Under the pieces are notes generated by a model that made no database searches, was not told where the DNA came from, and saw nothing but the letters and a program-made list of their open reading frames with translations. DNA of 21,461 bases from JBBAEV01 sp041655735 (GTDB lineage Bacteria > Bacillota_I > Bacilli_A > RF39 > UBA660). The first letter of the stretch is position 1. Each line of letters begins with the position of its first letter. The position numbers and the translations under genes were made by a program. The DNA lies in contig JBBAEV010000014.1 in the NCBI GenBank assembly GCA_041655735.1, positions 1-21,461 of the forward strand. The letters run 5' to 3'. Shown here piece after piece: positions 14,886 through 21,461 of this stretch.

Positions 14886-16961
14886 TTATATTTTCTTTAT
14901 ACTTTTATGATTTTTCATTAATTTTTTTATGCCCGTAACATTTGCAAATACAACAGATATTAAATTATTATCAACCCCAACAATTACTCCTTTACCATAT
15001 TTTTCATGAGCTACTTTATCACCTACTTTATATTCTTGATTCTCACTATAAATCATTTTTTCTTTATCTATTTTATTATTCTCTGTCTTTCCTTCTAAAT
15101 ATTCATCTCCAACTTCTTTAATAAATCTACTAGGAGAATTGACCTGATCTTGTCCATATAGTAATCTTCTTCTCGCATTAACAAAATATAATTTCTTTCT
15201 AGCCCTTGTAATAGCTACATAACAAAGTCTTCTTTCTTCTTCTAATTCATTATTAAGCATTGAATTAATATGAGGAAATATTCCTTCTTCAAGCCCAATA
15301 ATAAATACATTGTTAAACTCTAACCCTTTAACTGAATGAATAGTCATTAATCTTATTGCTTCTTCAATATCATTGTGTTCACTCATATCGCTAACTAAGG
15401 TTATTTCTGTCAAAAAATCTTCAAGTGATATTTCACCATATTTTTCTTCAAAACTTCTCGTAATAGATTTAAATTCTTCAAGGTTTTCAAGTCTTATTTC
15501 TGCCTCTAATGTTTTTTCGTTCTTAAAATAATCTCTTATACCTGTTTTATCTAAAACATAATCTATTAAATCAGTTAAAGTATTTTTTTCACTATATTCC
15601 TTTAGTTTAGTTATTACTTCTTTAAATTCTAATGCTTTACCTGAATCAATAGATTCATATATACTAATATTTTCTTCATTAGCTCTTTTTGTAATGTCAC
15701 TTAATGTCTTTAATCCTATTCCTCTTTTTGGTGCGTTAATTACTCTTAATAAACTAATTTCATCTCTTTCATTTACAATTAACTTTAAATAGGCAATTAA
15801 ATCTTTTATTTCTTTCCTACTATAGAAAAAGAAACCACCAACAACTTTATAAGGAATGTTTTCTCTAAGTAATTCTTCTTCAATAATACGAGATTGTGCA
15901 TTAGTTCGATATAACACCGCTATATCCTCATATTTTACTTCCTCTTCTAACAATTTTTTTATTTCTCTAATCACATAAAAAGCTTCATCTCTTTCATCAA
16001 ACGCCCTGAAATACTTTATTTTTATACCCTCTTCATTATCACACCATAGAATCTTTTCTTTACGATTTTTATTATTCCTAATCACATTATTAGCGGCATT
16101 TAAAATAGTTTTAGTAGAACGATAATTTTCTTCTAACAAAATAACTTTTGCATTAGAATAATCACTCTCAAAATTTAATATATTTTGATAATTTGCACCT
16201 CTGAAGCTATAGATTGATTGATCTATATCACCAACCACAAATATATTTTTATATTTAGCGCTAATCATTTTCGCTAAAATATACTGTGCTCTATTAGTAT
16301 CTTGATATTCATCTATCAATACATACTTAAACCTCTCTTGATATCTCTTTAATACATTGGGATATTCATTAAAAAGTTTTATGGGGAGCATCAACAAATC
16401 ATCAAAATCAACACAATTATTTTTTATTAAACTATCTTGATATTTTTTATATACTTTAAATACTATATTTTCAAAATCAGTATTAACATACTTTTCATAA
16501 TCATTAGGATTAATAAGTTCGTTCTTAGCTCCACTAATATGTTGTTTAATTCCTTTTGGATTATAAAGCTTAGAATCTATATTTAAATCTTTTAATATTT
16601 TTTTTATCAAAGTAATCGAGTCATCATTATCAAAGATAGTAAAGTTTTTATGATATCCCAATAAGTCATAATTTTCTGACAATATTTTAACTCCTAATGA
16701 ATGAAAAGTAGATATTTGAGCTCCTAGTGCTTTATTTCCTACTAACTTATATATTCTCTCTTTCATTTCATTAGCGGCCTTATTAGTAAAGGTAATAGCT
16801 AAAATATTTTCACTAGGGATTCCTTTTTCTCCTAACAAATAGGCAACTTTATGAGTTAAAACTCTTGTTTTGCCAGATCCTGCTCCCGCTAGTATTAATA
16901 AAGGGCCTTCATTATAAAGGATGGCTTCTCTTTGTTTATCATTTAAATTTATTAAATCCAT
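14886..16961 (-). CDS. pcrA: ATP-dependent DNA helicase PcrA (UvrD family, superfamily 1)
   Basis: This 3'-5' helicase (691 residues) works in DNA repair and in removing proteins from DNA. Motifs in order: Q motif LNDKQREAI, Walker A AGAGSGKT (Lys31), AITFTNKAANEMKERI (Ia), STFHSLG, LIDEYQDTN (II), GDIDQSIYSFRGA (III), LEENYRST (IV), VLYRTNAQSR, TIHSVKGLEFNNVFIIGLEEGIFPH (split V region) and YVAITRARKKLYF (VI). The C-terminal Tudor-like RNA-polymerase-binding segment of PcrA is present (YKVGDKVAHEKYGKGVIVGV). Length is slightly below the usual 720-740. I prefer the ATG at 16961 over one 6 codons upstream, because AGGATG lies before it and a TACAAT -10 box (16986-16981) would put the transcript start between the two. 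A 170-residue gene follows after 19 nt. Confidence 0.97.
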   Translation of the reverse strand: MDLINLNDKQREAILYNEGPLLILAGAGSGKTRVLTHKVAYLLGEKGIPSENILAITFTNKAANEMKERIYKLVGNKALGAQISTFHSLGVKILSENYDLLGYHKNFTIFDNDDSITLIKKILKDLNIDSKLYNPKGIKQHISGAKNELINPNDYEKYVNTDFENIVFKVYKKYQDSLIKNNCVDFDDLLMLPIKLFNEYPNVLKRYQERFKYVLIDEYQDTNRAQYILAKMISAKYKNIFVVGDIDQSIYSFRGANYQNILNFESDYSNAKVILLEENYRSTKTILNAANNVIRNNKNRKEKILWCDNEEGIKIKYFRAFDERDEAFYVIREIKKLLEEEVKYEDIAVLYRTNAQSRIIEEELLRENIPYKVVGGFFFYSRKEIKDLIAYLKLIVNERDEISLLRVINAPKRGIGLKTLSDITKRANEENISIYESIDSGKALEFKEVITKLKEYSEKNTLTDLIDYVLDKTGIRDYFKNEKTLEAEIRLENLEEFKSITRSFEEKYGEISLEDFLTEITLVSDMSEHNDIEEAIRLMTIHSVKGLEFNNVFIIGLEEGIFPHINSMLNNELEEERRLCYVAITRARKKLYFVNARRRLLYGQDQVNSPSRFIKEVGDEYLEGKTENNKIDKEKMIYSENQEYKVGDKVAHEKYGKGVIVGVDNNLISVVFANVTGIKKLMKNHKSIKKI

Positions 16962-16980
16962 ATAACCACATCCTAACATA

Positions 16981-16986
16981 ATTGTA
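16981..16986 (-). promoter_or_regulatory. Probable -10 box for pcrA
   Basis: TACAAT reads leftward at 16986-16981. At 17-nt spacing only the terminator T-run (17009-17004) could serve as a poor -35 box. The position implies a leader of about 13 nt. Confidence 0.4.
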
Positions 16987-17002
16987 CCATGGATTAAGTA
17001 AA

Positions 17003-17030
17003 TAAAAAACGAACTATTTTAAGTTCGTTT
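17003..17030 (-). terminator. Terminator between the AAA+ ATPase gene and pcrA
   Basis: AAACGAACT / AGTTCGTTT (17030-17022 and 17015-17007) form a perfect 9-bp stem with a 6-nt loop on the leftward strand, followed by a T-run to 17004. It lies 8 nt past the stop codon of the AAA+ gene. Confidence 0.88.
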
Positions 17031-17037
17031 AATTTTT

Positions 17038-17961
17038 TTATTCAAATATATCAGGAGTAACTAATTTACTAAATTCTTCTCTAAATCTTGTGACTTCTTT
17101 TTGTAATATATCAGGATATATACTTTGACATGCCTTTATGGCTTTAAAAACATGTTTTAAATTTACTTCTGGAGAGTTTTCATAAACTGCTTGAGAAAAA
17201 CAATCCGCAAGAAGAGCCAGTGATATATCTGGATAATTAGAAGCTAGTGAATAAAGCCTTTTATATTTGGAAGTCATTTCTACAATAAATTCAATAGTTC
17301 TTTTCCTCATCAATGGACTTAATCCCATTCTAATATTAGTTTTTACTTCTAATTTCGGAATAGTTTTATCAAGTATTTCAACAGTCATTTCAGCTGTTGG
17401 TTCACTGACATCAACTAATTCAAATCTTCTAAGGAACGCTGTATCTGTTACCACATATTCTTCATATTCCATATTAGTAGTAGCACCTATTACTTTTATA
17501 TCTCCGCGATCAAGTCCAGGTTTTAACATATTTGCAAAATCCATTGGACCTTGATTTTTCGTACCTATTAAAGTATGAACTTCATCAATGAAAAGGACTA
17601 TTTTGCTTCTTATCTTTAATTCTTCCATTAGTAAAGTCATTTTATTTTCTACTTGACCACTAATAGATACTTCTCCTAATAAAGAAGGACTATTAATTCT
17701 TACCACTCTATAACCACTTAAGGCATTAGGGATTGCTCCTTTTTGCATTCTGTAACTTAATCCTTCAACTAATGCTGTTTTACCAGAACCAGCAGGTCCT
17801 ACTAATAAAACAGATTTTTCTGGAGTAAGTAAAATTAATATCATTTTTTTTATTTCTTCTTCTCTTGCAATAGCAGGATTAATTATATACTGTCTAGAAG
17901 TTAAATCTTCCCCATAATTATCTATTATACTAAATTTTACTTGTTTATTTTGTTCATTCAT
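17038..17961 (-). CDS. Standalone Clp-D1-type AAA+ ATPase
   Basis: This 307-residue protein consists of a single AAA+ module most like the first ATPase domain (D1) of ClpC/ClpB. The conserved start NPAIAREEEIKKMI (28-41) is followed by Walker A GPAGSGKT (Lys61), Walker B LFIDEVH (Asp126, Glu127), HTLIGTKNQG, sensor 1 GATTN (159-163), an arginine finger in AFLRRFE (178-179), and a small helical lid (YPDISLALLADCFSQAV). The Clp N-terminal repeat domain, the coiled-coil middle domain and the D2 ring with its ClpP-binding loop are absent, so it cannot be a normal Clp unfoldase. It may act as a remodelling ATPase with an unknown partner. AAGGG lies 9 nt before the ATG. It is flanked by tsaD and pcrA and has its own promoter and terminator. 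Confidence 0.85.
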   Translation of the reverse strand: MNEQNKQVKFSIIDNYGEDLTSRQYIINPAIAREEEIKKMILILLTPEKSVLLVGPAGSGKTALVEGLSYRMQKGAIPNALSGYRVVRINSPSLLGEVSISGQVENKMTLLMEELKIRSKIVLFIDEVHTLIGTKNQGPMDFANMLKPGLDRGDIKVIGATTNMEYEEYVVTDTAFLRRFELVDVSEPTAEMTVEILDKTIPKLEVKTNIRMGLSPLMRKRTIEFIVEMTSKYKRLYSLASNYPDISLALLADCFSQAVYENSPEVNLKHVFKAIKACQSIYPDILQKEVTRFREEFSKLVTPDIFE

Positions 17962-17986
17962 AGAATCTATCCCTTCTACTGTTTCT

Positions 17987-18015
17987 ATTATAGCAAAAAA
18001 AATCTATATTTTAAA
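17987..18015 (-). promoter_or_regulatory. Promoter of the AAA+ ATPase gene
   Basis: TATAAT reads leftward at 17992-17987, with TTTAAA (18015-18010) at 17-nt spacing as a weak -35 box. The predicted leader is about 19 nt. Confidence 0.4.
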
Positions 18016-18019
18016 ATAT
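18001..18019 (-). terminator. Weak AT-only hairpin after tsaD
   Basis: A 14-bp palindrome ATATTTTAAAATAT (18006-18019) is followed on the leftward strand by AGA and a run of eight T's (18002-17995). The stem has no G-C pair, so termination is probably partial. Confidence 0.35.
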
Positions 18020-18022
18020 TAT

Positions 18023-19024
18023 TTATTTTAATTCCATGCTACTTATAGCATTTAAACTTAGACTACCTCTTATTCCTTTTTTATAAGCATAGTAACCTGC
18101 TATTCCTATCATTACCGCATTATCAGTACAGTATTCCATTGGCGGCATTAATAACTCTATATGTTTTTCTTTACATAACTCTTTTAATTTATTCCTTAAC
18201 CCCTTATTAGCAGCTACTCCTCCTGCAAGTAATAATTGTTTAACATTATATTCTTCTATAGCCTTCATTGTTTTTTTTGTTATTGTATCTACTATAACTT
18301 TTTGAAAAGAGGTAGCTAAATCTTTTTTATTTATACTATTGCCTCTTTGATCCTCATTATGAATTAAATTGATAACTGAGCTTTTTAAACCACTAAAACT
18401 AAAATTATATGAATTATCATCTAATGGTTTAGGTAATTTATAATTAGCTTGTCCACAAGCTAATTCATCAATCTTTTGTCCCCCTGGATAAGAAAGACCC
18501 ATCACCCTAGCTACTTTATCATAACACTCTCCTACTGCATCATCCATTGTGCCGCCTATTTTTTTAAAATCATAATGATCTTTCATATATACTAATTCAG
18601 TATGACCTCCACTTACAACTAACGCAATTAAAGGAAATACAAAATCGCCTACTAAATTGTTTGCATAAATATGTCCCGCAATATGATGAACTGGAATTAA
18701 TGGTTTGTTATAAATAAAAGAAAGCGTTTTTACAGCTTCTATTCCTACTAATAATGAACCAGTAAGACCTGGTCCATAAGTAACCGCAAAAGCACTCATC
18801 TCTTCAAATTTCATATTACTTTTTTCTAACAATTCTTGAAAAATTATAGTAATATTTTTTACATGATTTCGACTTGCTACTTCTGGTACTACCCCTCCAA
18901 ACTTTTTATGAATATCAATTTGGGATAACACCACACTACCTATAATTTCTTTCCCATTTTTTATAATTGCACATGATGTTTCATCACAACTTGTTTCCAC
19001 TGAGAAGATAAATATATCTTTCAT
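18023..19024 (-). CDS. tsaD: tRNA t6A37 threonylcarbamoyltransferase TsaD
   Basis: This 333-residue enzyme transfers the threonylcarbamoyl group to A37 of ANN-reading tRNAs, acting with TsaB and TsaE. Visible motifs: the ASKHA phosphate-1 loop ETSCDETS (10-17), GGVVPEVASRNH, YGPGLTGSL, the metal ligands in HHIAGH (His114, His118) with Asp301 in YCTDNAVM, VSGGHTELV, GGTMDDAVGECYDK, YPGG, and LAGGVAANKGLR. Length is as usual for the family (about 335-345). GAGGTG precedes the ATG. The gene follows tsaB after a 36-nt gap. Confidence 0.97.
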   Translation of the reverse strand: MKDIFIFSVETSCDETSCAIIKNGKEIIGSVVLSQIDIHKKFGGVVPEVASRNHVKNITIIFQELLEKSNMKFEEMSAFAVTYGPGLTGSLLVGIEAVKTLSFIYNKPLIPVHHIAGHIYANNLVGDFVFPLIALVVSGGHTELVYMKDHYDFKKIGGTMDDAVGECYDKVARVMGLSYPGGQKIDELACGQANYKLPKPLDDNSYNFSFSGLKSSVINLIHNEDQRGNSINKKDLATSFQKVIVDTITKKTMKAIEEYNVKQLLLAGGVAANKGLRNKLKELCKEKHIELLMPPMEYCTDNAVMIGIAGYYAYKKGIRGSLSLNAISSMELK

Positions 19025-19060
19025 AATTACACCTCTATCTTGCCTTTTATATTGAACATA

Positions 19061-19702
19061 TTATACTAAATTTTCTTCAGCCTGTGATTTTTTTAAATAC
19101 TTAGGATTGAGTTTATGAAAGTTAACACTATTATCGTTTTTATAATAATTCACTATTTTTAAAATGTTTAATTTTACTTTTTTATGATTATATTTTTTTA
19201 ATATTTTTTCACCCAAAAATTCTTCATTATAACTAATTACAACATTGCCATATAACTTACTTATTTCATTTTCTAATTCTTCAAAGGTTAAACATTTTTC
19301 TTCCATTATTATATTATAATCCTTATCATATATAGCCCCAAAAATATATCCACCTTTCGCATCTACTATTGAAGCTACATAATTAAAATTATTTGAAGAT
19401 AACGCAATAGCTTTTAAACTAGATACTCCTAATACTTTCTTTTTTAAGGCAAACCCATATGTTTTTGTAATGGTAATCCCAATTCTAAGACCAGTAAATG
19501 ACCCAGGTCCATCTATGACTATTATTCTGTCAATATCAAAAGGAACTAAATCACAGACTTCTAATCCCTTTTCTATTGAAAGTAATACATATTTAGAATG
19601 TTCTTTAATATCTTCAATATGTTCCTCATAAATAAGTTTATCGGAATTAACAATTCCGATAACTAAATTATTATTAGAAGTATTTAAAAATAATACTTTC
19701 AT
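19061..19702 (-). CDS. tsaB: tRNA t6A37 biosynthesis protein TsaB
   Basis: This 213-residue paralogue of TsaD is the structural partner of the t6A complex and lacks catalytic activity in the family. The start VLFLNTSNNNLVIGI is the degenerate ASKHA strand pair. IDGPGSFTGLRIG (64-75) is the hallmark motif, and it is followed by VLGVSSLKAIA and IVDAKGGYIFGAIYD. The C-terminal half is divergent and lysine/asparagine-rich, which is normal for this protein. Its ATG overlaps the tsaE stop by four bases (ATGA), so translation is coupled. In many Bacillota rimI lies between tsaB and tsaD; it is absent here. Confidence 0.94.
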   Translation of the reverse strand: MKVLFLNTSNNNLVIGIVNSDKLIYEEHIEDIKEHSKYVLLSIEKGLEVCDLVPFDIDRIIVIDGPGSFTGLRIGITITKTYGFALKKKVLGVSSLKAIALSSNNFNYVASIVDAKGGYIFGAIYDKDYNIIMEEKCLTFEELENEISKLYGNVVISYNEEFLGEKILKKYNHKKVKLNILKIVNYYKNDNSVNFHKLNPKYLKKSQAEENLV

Positions 19703-20151
19703 AATGTAGCCTCACATAAATCCTCATACTTTTTACCTACTGGATTTATAATAAATAATCTTTTATTTTCTCCTAGTATTTTAATAGTAATATTTAATCT
19801 TTGTTTAGGTAATTGTTCTTGAATTTGATCAGCCCATTCTACAATTACTATGCCACGTTTTTCAAAATACTCTTCTAATCCTAATACTTCTTTTTTATCT
19901 TCTATGCGATATACATCCATATGATATAAATCCATTTCTCCTTGATTATACTCTTTTATTAAAGTAAATGTAGGAGAAGTAATATTATCTTCTATTCCAA
20001 GTGCACTTGCAAACGCCTTAGTAAATGTGGTTTTACCACTACCAAGGTCTCCTTCTAATGCAATTACCATATTTTTAAATTTTTCCGATTCTATATTTTC
20101 CGCTAATTCTATAGTATCTTCAATACTATTACTTATCACTTTATATTCCAT
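19699..20151 (-). CDS. tsaE: tRNA t6A37 biosynthesis ATPase TsaE
   Basis: This 150-residue P-loop ATPase is needed for turnover of the TsaBD complex. Walker A is EGDLGSGKTT (Lys40), followed by the switch region SPTFTLIKEY, LYHMDVYRI and VEWAD (Trp106), all diagnostic of the TsaE/YjeE family at normal length. AGGGTGAT precedes the ATG closely. Its stop is TGA, the only TGA stop among the genes here, and it overlaps the tsaB ATG. It is first in the order tsaE-tsaB-tsaD. Confidence 0.97.
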   Translation of the reverse strand: MEYKVISNSIEDTIELAENIESEKFKNMVIALEGDLGSGKTTFTKAFASALGIEDNITSPTFTLIKEYNQGEMDLYHMDVYRIEDKKEVLGLEEYFEKRGIVIVEWADQIQEQLPKQRLNITIKILGENKRLFIINPVGKKYEDLCEATL

Positions 20152-20168
20152 ATCATCACCCTATTAAG

Positions 20169-20177
20169 ATTATATCA
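20169..20177 (-). promoter_or_regulatory. Extended -10 promoter of tsaE-tsaB-tsaD
   Basis: TGATATAAT reads leftward at 20177-20169 (TATAAT at 20174-20169). No -35 box is visible, which an extended -10 can tolerate. The leader would be about 11 nt. Confidence 0.5.
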
Positions 20178-20180
20178 AAA

Positions 20181-20217
20181 AAATAAAAAGTTAGTAGTTA
20201 TTTTCTTATTTTTATTT
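20181..20217 (-). terminator. Weak AT-only terminator after the EEP fusion gene
   Basis: AAATAAAAA (20217-20209) and TTTTTATTT (20189-20181) are 9-nt complementary arms with a 19-nt loop on the leftward strand, followed by more T's. With no G-C pair the strength is doubtful. Confidence 0.3.
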
Positions 20218-20219
20218 AA

Positions 20220-21302
20220 TTATTTTCTTATTTCTAAAGAAGCTATTATCATATTGTGATCAGACAAAGTACCCTTTGTTTTAATAGTTTTGCTAGATAT
20301 AACACTAATTTTATCAGAAGATACAATGATAGAATCAGTACAGGCAATACCATTATTTATGGTATCGCGAGCGACTATTGGATATTTTGTTCCAAAAATA
20401 TCACGAATAATACTACATTGTGTTACTACATTGAAATCCCCAACTAATACAAATGGATTGGGATCATTTTTTACTTTATCATAAACATCTTTTATTTGTT
20501 TTTTACGACATTTTTTTTGGTAAGAAATGTGAACATTATAAAACGAAACATTTATCCCATTAATATTTACTATTATTTTTTGAAGAGCTCTTCTTTCCCC
20601 GCACGAGACTAATGAATAATAATTTTTGCTACTAAATTGATTTTTACTTAATAACGCGTTCCCTGCTGGAGTACCAGTATAGTAATATTTCATGTTATTT
20701 TTATCTGCTACACTACTAATTAAATGTGCCCCATTATTTTTAGCTTCCTGTATCCCAATTACATCAATATTATTTTCTTTTATCTTTCGTGCAAGTCTAG
20801 CTGCTGTGACATTTCTTTGTTTTGTACCACGTCCAATATTCCACGTTGCAACTACCAATGTTGTTTTTGATGAGCCATAATCTGGTATTGTAATACCGCC
20901 ACCATGATTATTATCATCCTCATTATCATCAGTATCATCTGTATTTCTAATAGCTTCTTTCTTATCTCTTTCTATTTGTTCAAAATAACTAATTGTTTCT
21001 ATATTAGCATTATCATAACAAATAGCAACAGATGGAACAAATGAACCTAATAAAAAACTAACAATAGGGGGTACAAAAAAAATAAGAATAGCAGCTATAA
21101 ATTTATTACTAACTAGCTTTATACTTTTACTAATTTTTTCTTCACTATCTAAAACCATTTTAGCAACTTCTATAGTTGCGATAACTACCAAAATAATAGG
21201 GACAATAAGTTTAACTATATTAATAATCTTTCCTAATATCATAAACAATCTTAGAATAGTTGGCGTTTCACAAGGAACACTCACCTCAAGCATATACAAC
21301 AT
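20220..21302 (-). CDS. VirB2/TrbC-pilin-like membrane module fused to a DNase I-like (EEP) phosphodiesterase
   Basis: The protein is 360 residues from the chosen ATG, which has AAGGAG (21310-21315) 7 nt upstream; an in-frame ATG at 21362 lies in the rRNA terminator and is rejected. Residues 18-45 and 68-95 are two membrane helices with a short lysine-rich loop, the layout of VirB2/TrbC pilin-like proteins. The charged loop suggests both termini face outside. A disordered acidic linker (110-145, TDDTDDNEDDNN) leads to an endonuclease/exonuclease/phosphatase domain (148-358) with every catalytic motif: TWNIG (Asn155), IQEA (Glu186), GNALLSK (Asn215), NVHIS (His258), GDFNV (Asp289, Asn291), TDSIIVS (Asp323) and SDHNMI (Asp348, His349). 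A surface nuclease is the simplest reading; phosphatase or lipid phosphodiesterase activity is possible because this fold is shared. It has its own promoter right after the rRNA terminator. Confidence 0.85.
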   Translation of the reverse strand: MLYMLEVSVPCETPTILRLFMILGKIINIVKLIVPIILVVIATIEVAKMVLDSEEKISKSIKLVSNKFIAAILIFFVPPIVSFLLGSFVPSVAICYDNANIETISYFEQIERDKKEAIRNTDDTDDNEDDNNHGGGITIPDYGSSKTTLVVATWNIGRGTKQRNVTAARLARKIKENNIDVIGIQEAKNNGAHLISSVADKNNMKYYYTGTPAGNALLSKNQFSSKNYYSLVSCGERRALQKIIVNINGINVSFYNVHISYQKKCRKKQIKDVYDKVKNDPNPFVLVGDFNVVTQCSIIRDIFGTKYPIVARDTINNGIACTDSIIVSSDKISVISSKTIKTKGTLSDHNMIIASLEIRK

Positions 21303-21321
21303 GCCCTCACTCCTTTTTTTT

Positions 21322-21351
21322 ATTATAACATAGGCAATTATTTTTTCCCAA
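21322..21351 (-). promoter_or_regulatory. Promoter of the EEP fusion gene (extended -10)
   Basis: Reading leftward, TTGGGA (21351-21346), an 18-nt spacer and TATAAT (21327-21322) preceded by TGT, an extended -10. It begins immediately after the T-run of the rRNA terminator and implies a leader of about 13 nt. Confidence 0.65.
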
Positions 21352-21352
21352 T

Positions 21353-21373
21353 AAAAAAACACCTTATGGTGTT
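21353..21373 (-). terminator. rRNA operon terminator
   Basis: AACACC (21373-21368) pairs with GGTGTT (21363-21358) across a 4-nt loop on the leftward strand, followed by a T-run (21359-21353). It lies about 16 nt past the 5S rRNA 3' end; an additional run of T's (21386-21381) directly follows the 5S. Confidence 0.8.
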
Positions 21374-21388
21374 AATAAACAAAAAAGA

Positions 21389-21461
21389 TTTGGCAATGTC
21401 CTATTTTCGCTTACACTATCGTCGGCGCTAAAGTGCTTAACTTCTGTATTCGGTATGGACA
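21389..21461 (-). rRNA. rrf: 5S ribosomal RNA, 3' part, runs off the right edge
   Basis: The leftward strand reads CCATACCGAA, then GAAGTTAAGC, AGCGCCGA, and ends TAGGACATTGCCAAAT. These are the conserved loop B/C segments, the loop D/E region and the 3' strand of bacterial 5S rRNA. About 72 nt are in the window; roughly 40 nt of the 5' end lie beyond it. The 3' boundary is placed by family comparison and may be off by a few bases. 23S and 16S genes would be expected further right. Confidence 0.93.

Noticed and set aside
16962..16979. Six-codon extension of PcrA (ATG at 16979)
   Set aside because: No ribosome binding site precedes it, and the -10 box at 16986-16981 would put the transcript start at or after this ATG.
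19699..20151. Use of the Mycoplasma code (TGA as Trp), suggested by the AT-rich, reduced-looking sequence
   Set aside because: Only tsaE ends in TGA. Tryptophans across all genes are TGG and no conserved tryptophan is TGA, as would be frequent under that code.
21303..21362. 20-codon extension of the EEP fusion protein
   Set aside because: The upstream ATG lies in the rRNA terminator hairpin and the extension covers the promoter. The ATG at 21302 has AAGGAG at 7 nt.
1..21461. CRISPR array, insertion sequence, phage or tRNA gene
   Set aside because: No regularly spaced repeats, transposase-like or phage-like proteins, terminal repeats or tRNA cloverleaf with TTCRA were seen on either strand.

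Overview
This window is AT-rich chromosomal DNA, roughly 25-30% G+C by eye. It comes from a walled, low-GC Bacillota-type bacterium. I would guess an uncultured gut member of the Bacilli/Erysipelotrichia-RF39 kind, but that placement is inference. Tryptophan is encoded by TGG throughout and no gene is broken by in-frame TGA, so the standard bacterial code applies rather than the Mycoplasma code. Wall genes (glucosaminidase, LytR-CpsA-Psr, LtaS-like synthase), the Bacillota lipoprotein CamS and the near-syntenic pcrA...ligA-camS order support this. Every gene except one (LCP, 1084-3267) and the rRNA are on the minus strand.

Layout, left to right. (1) 1-9700 is an envelope region. It holds the N-terminal part of a secreted N-acetylglucosaminidase running off the left edge, a divergent LCP-family wall-polymer ligase with extra sensor-like and PASTA-like domains, a small membrane-anchored protein, an LtaS-like lipoteichoic-acid synthase, a YihY/BrkB membrane protein, a transmembrane two-SBP-domain protein with a degenerate GGDEF domain, and a small anchored protein. 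(2) 9778-16961 is the pcrA-x-galU-y-ligA-camS cluster. The usual Bacillota block pcrA-ligA-camS is interrupted by galU and two unrecognised genes. (3) 17038-20151 holds a standalone Clp-D1-type AAA+ ATPase and the tRNA t6A genes tsaD, tsaB and tsaE. (4) 20220-21302 encodes an unusual fusion of a VirB2/TrbC-pilin-like double membrane segment to a DNase I-like (EEP) phosphodiesterase with all its catalytic motifs. It lies directly downstream of the 3' end of a 5S rRNA gene (21389-21461), which is the tail of an rRNA operon entering from the right.

How the genes fit together. Wall-polymer making and handling (GalU, LtaS-like, LCP, glucosaminidase) and surface sensing dominate the left half. Housekeeping DNA maintenance and tRNA modification occupy the right half. 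Several transcription units are packed end to end: a terminator hairpin overlaps the stop codon or lies next to it, its T-run leads directly into the next -35 box, and the start codon follows within about 10-30 nt of the expected transcript start. I found no mobile element, CRISPR array, tRNA or phage gene. No stretch over 300 bases lacks a gene.

The best candidates for something undescribed are the pilin-like/EEP surface nuclease, the LCP protein with an embedded substrate-binding-like domain and a PASTA-like tail, and a structured, attenuator-like region between the yihY-type gene and the LtaS-like gene.
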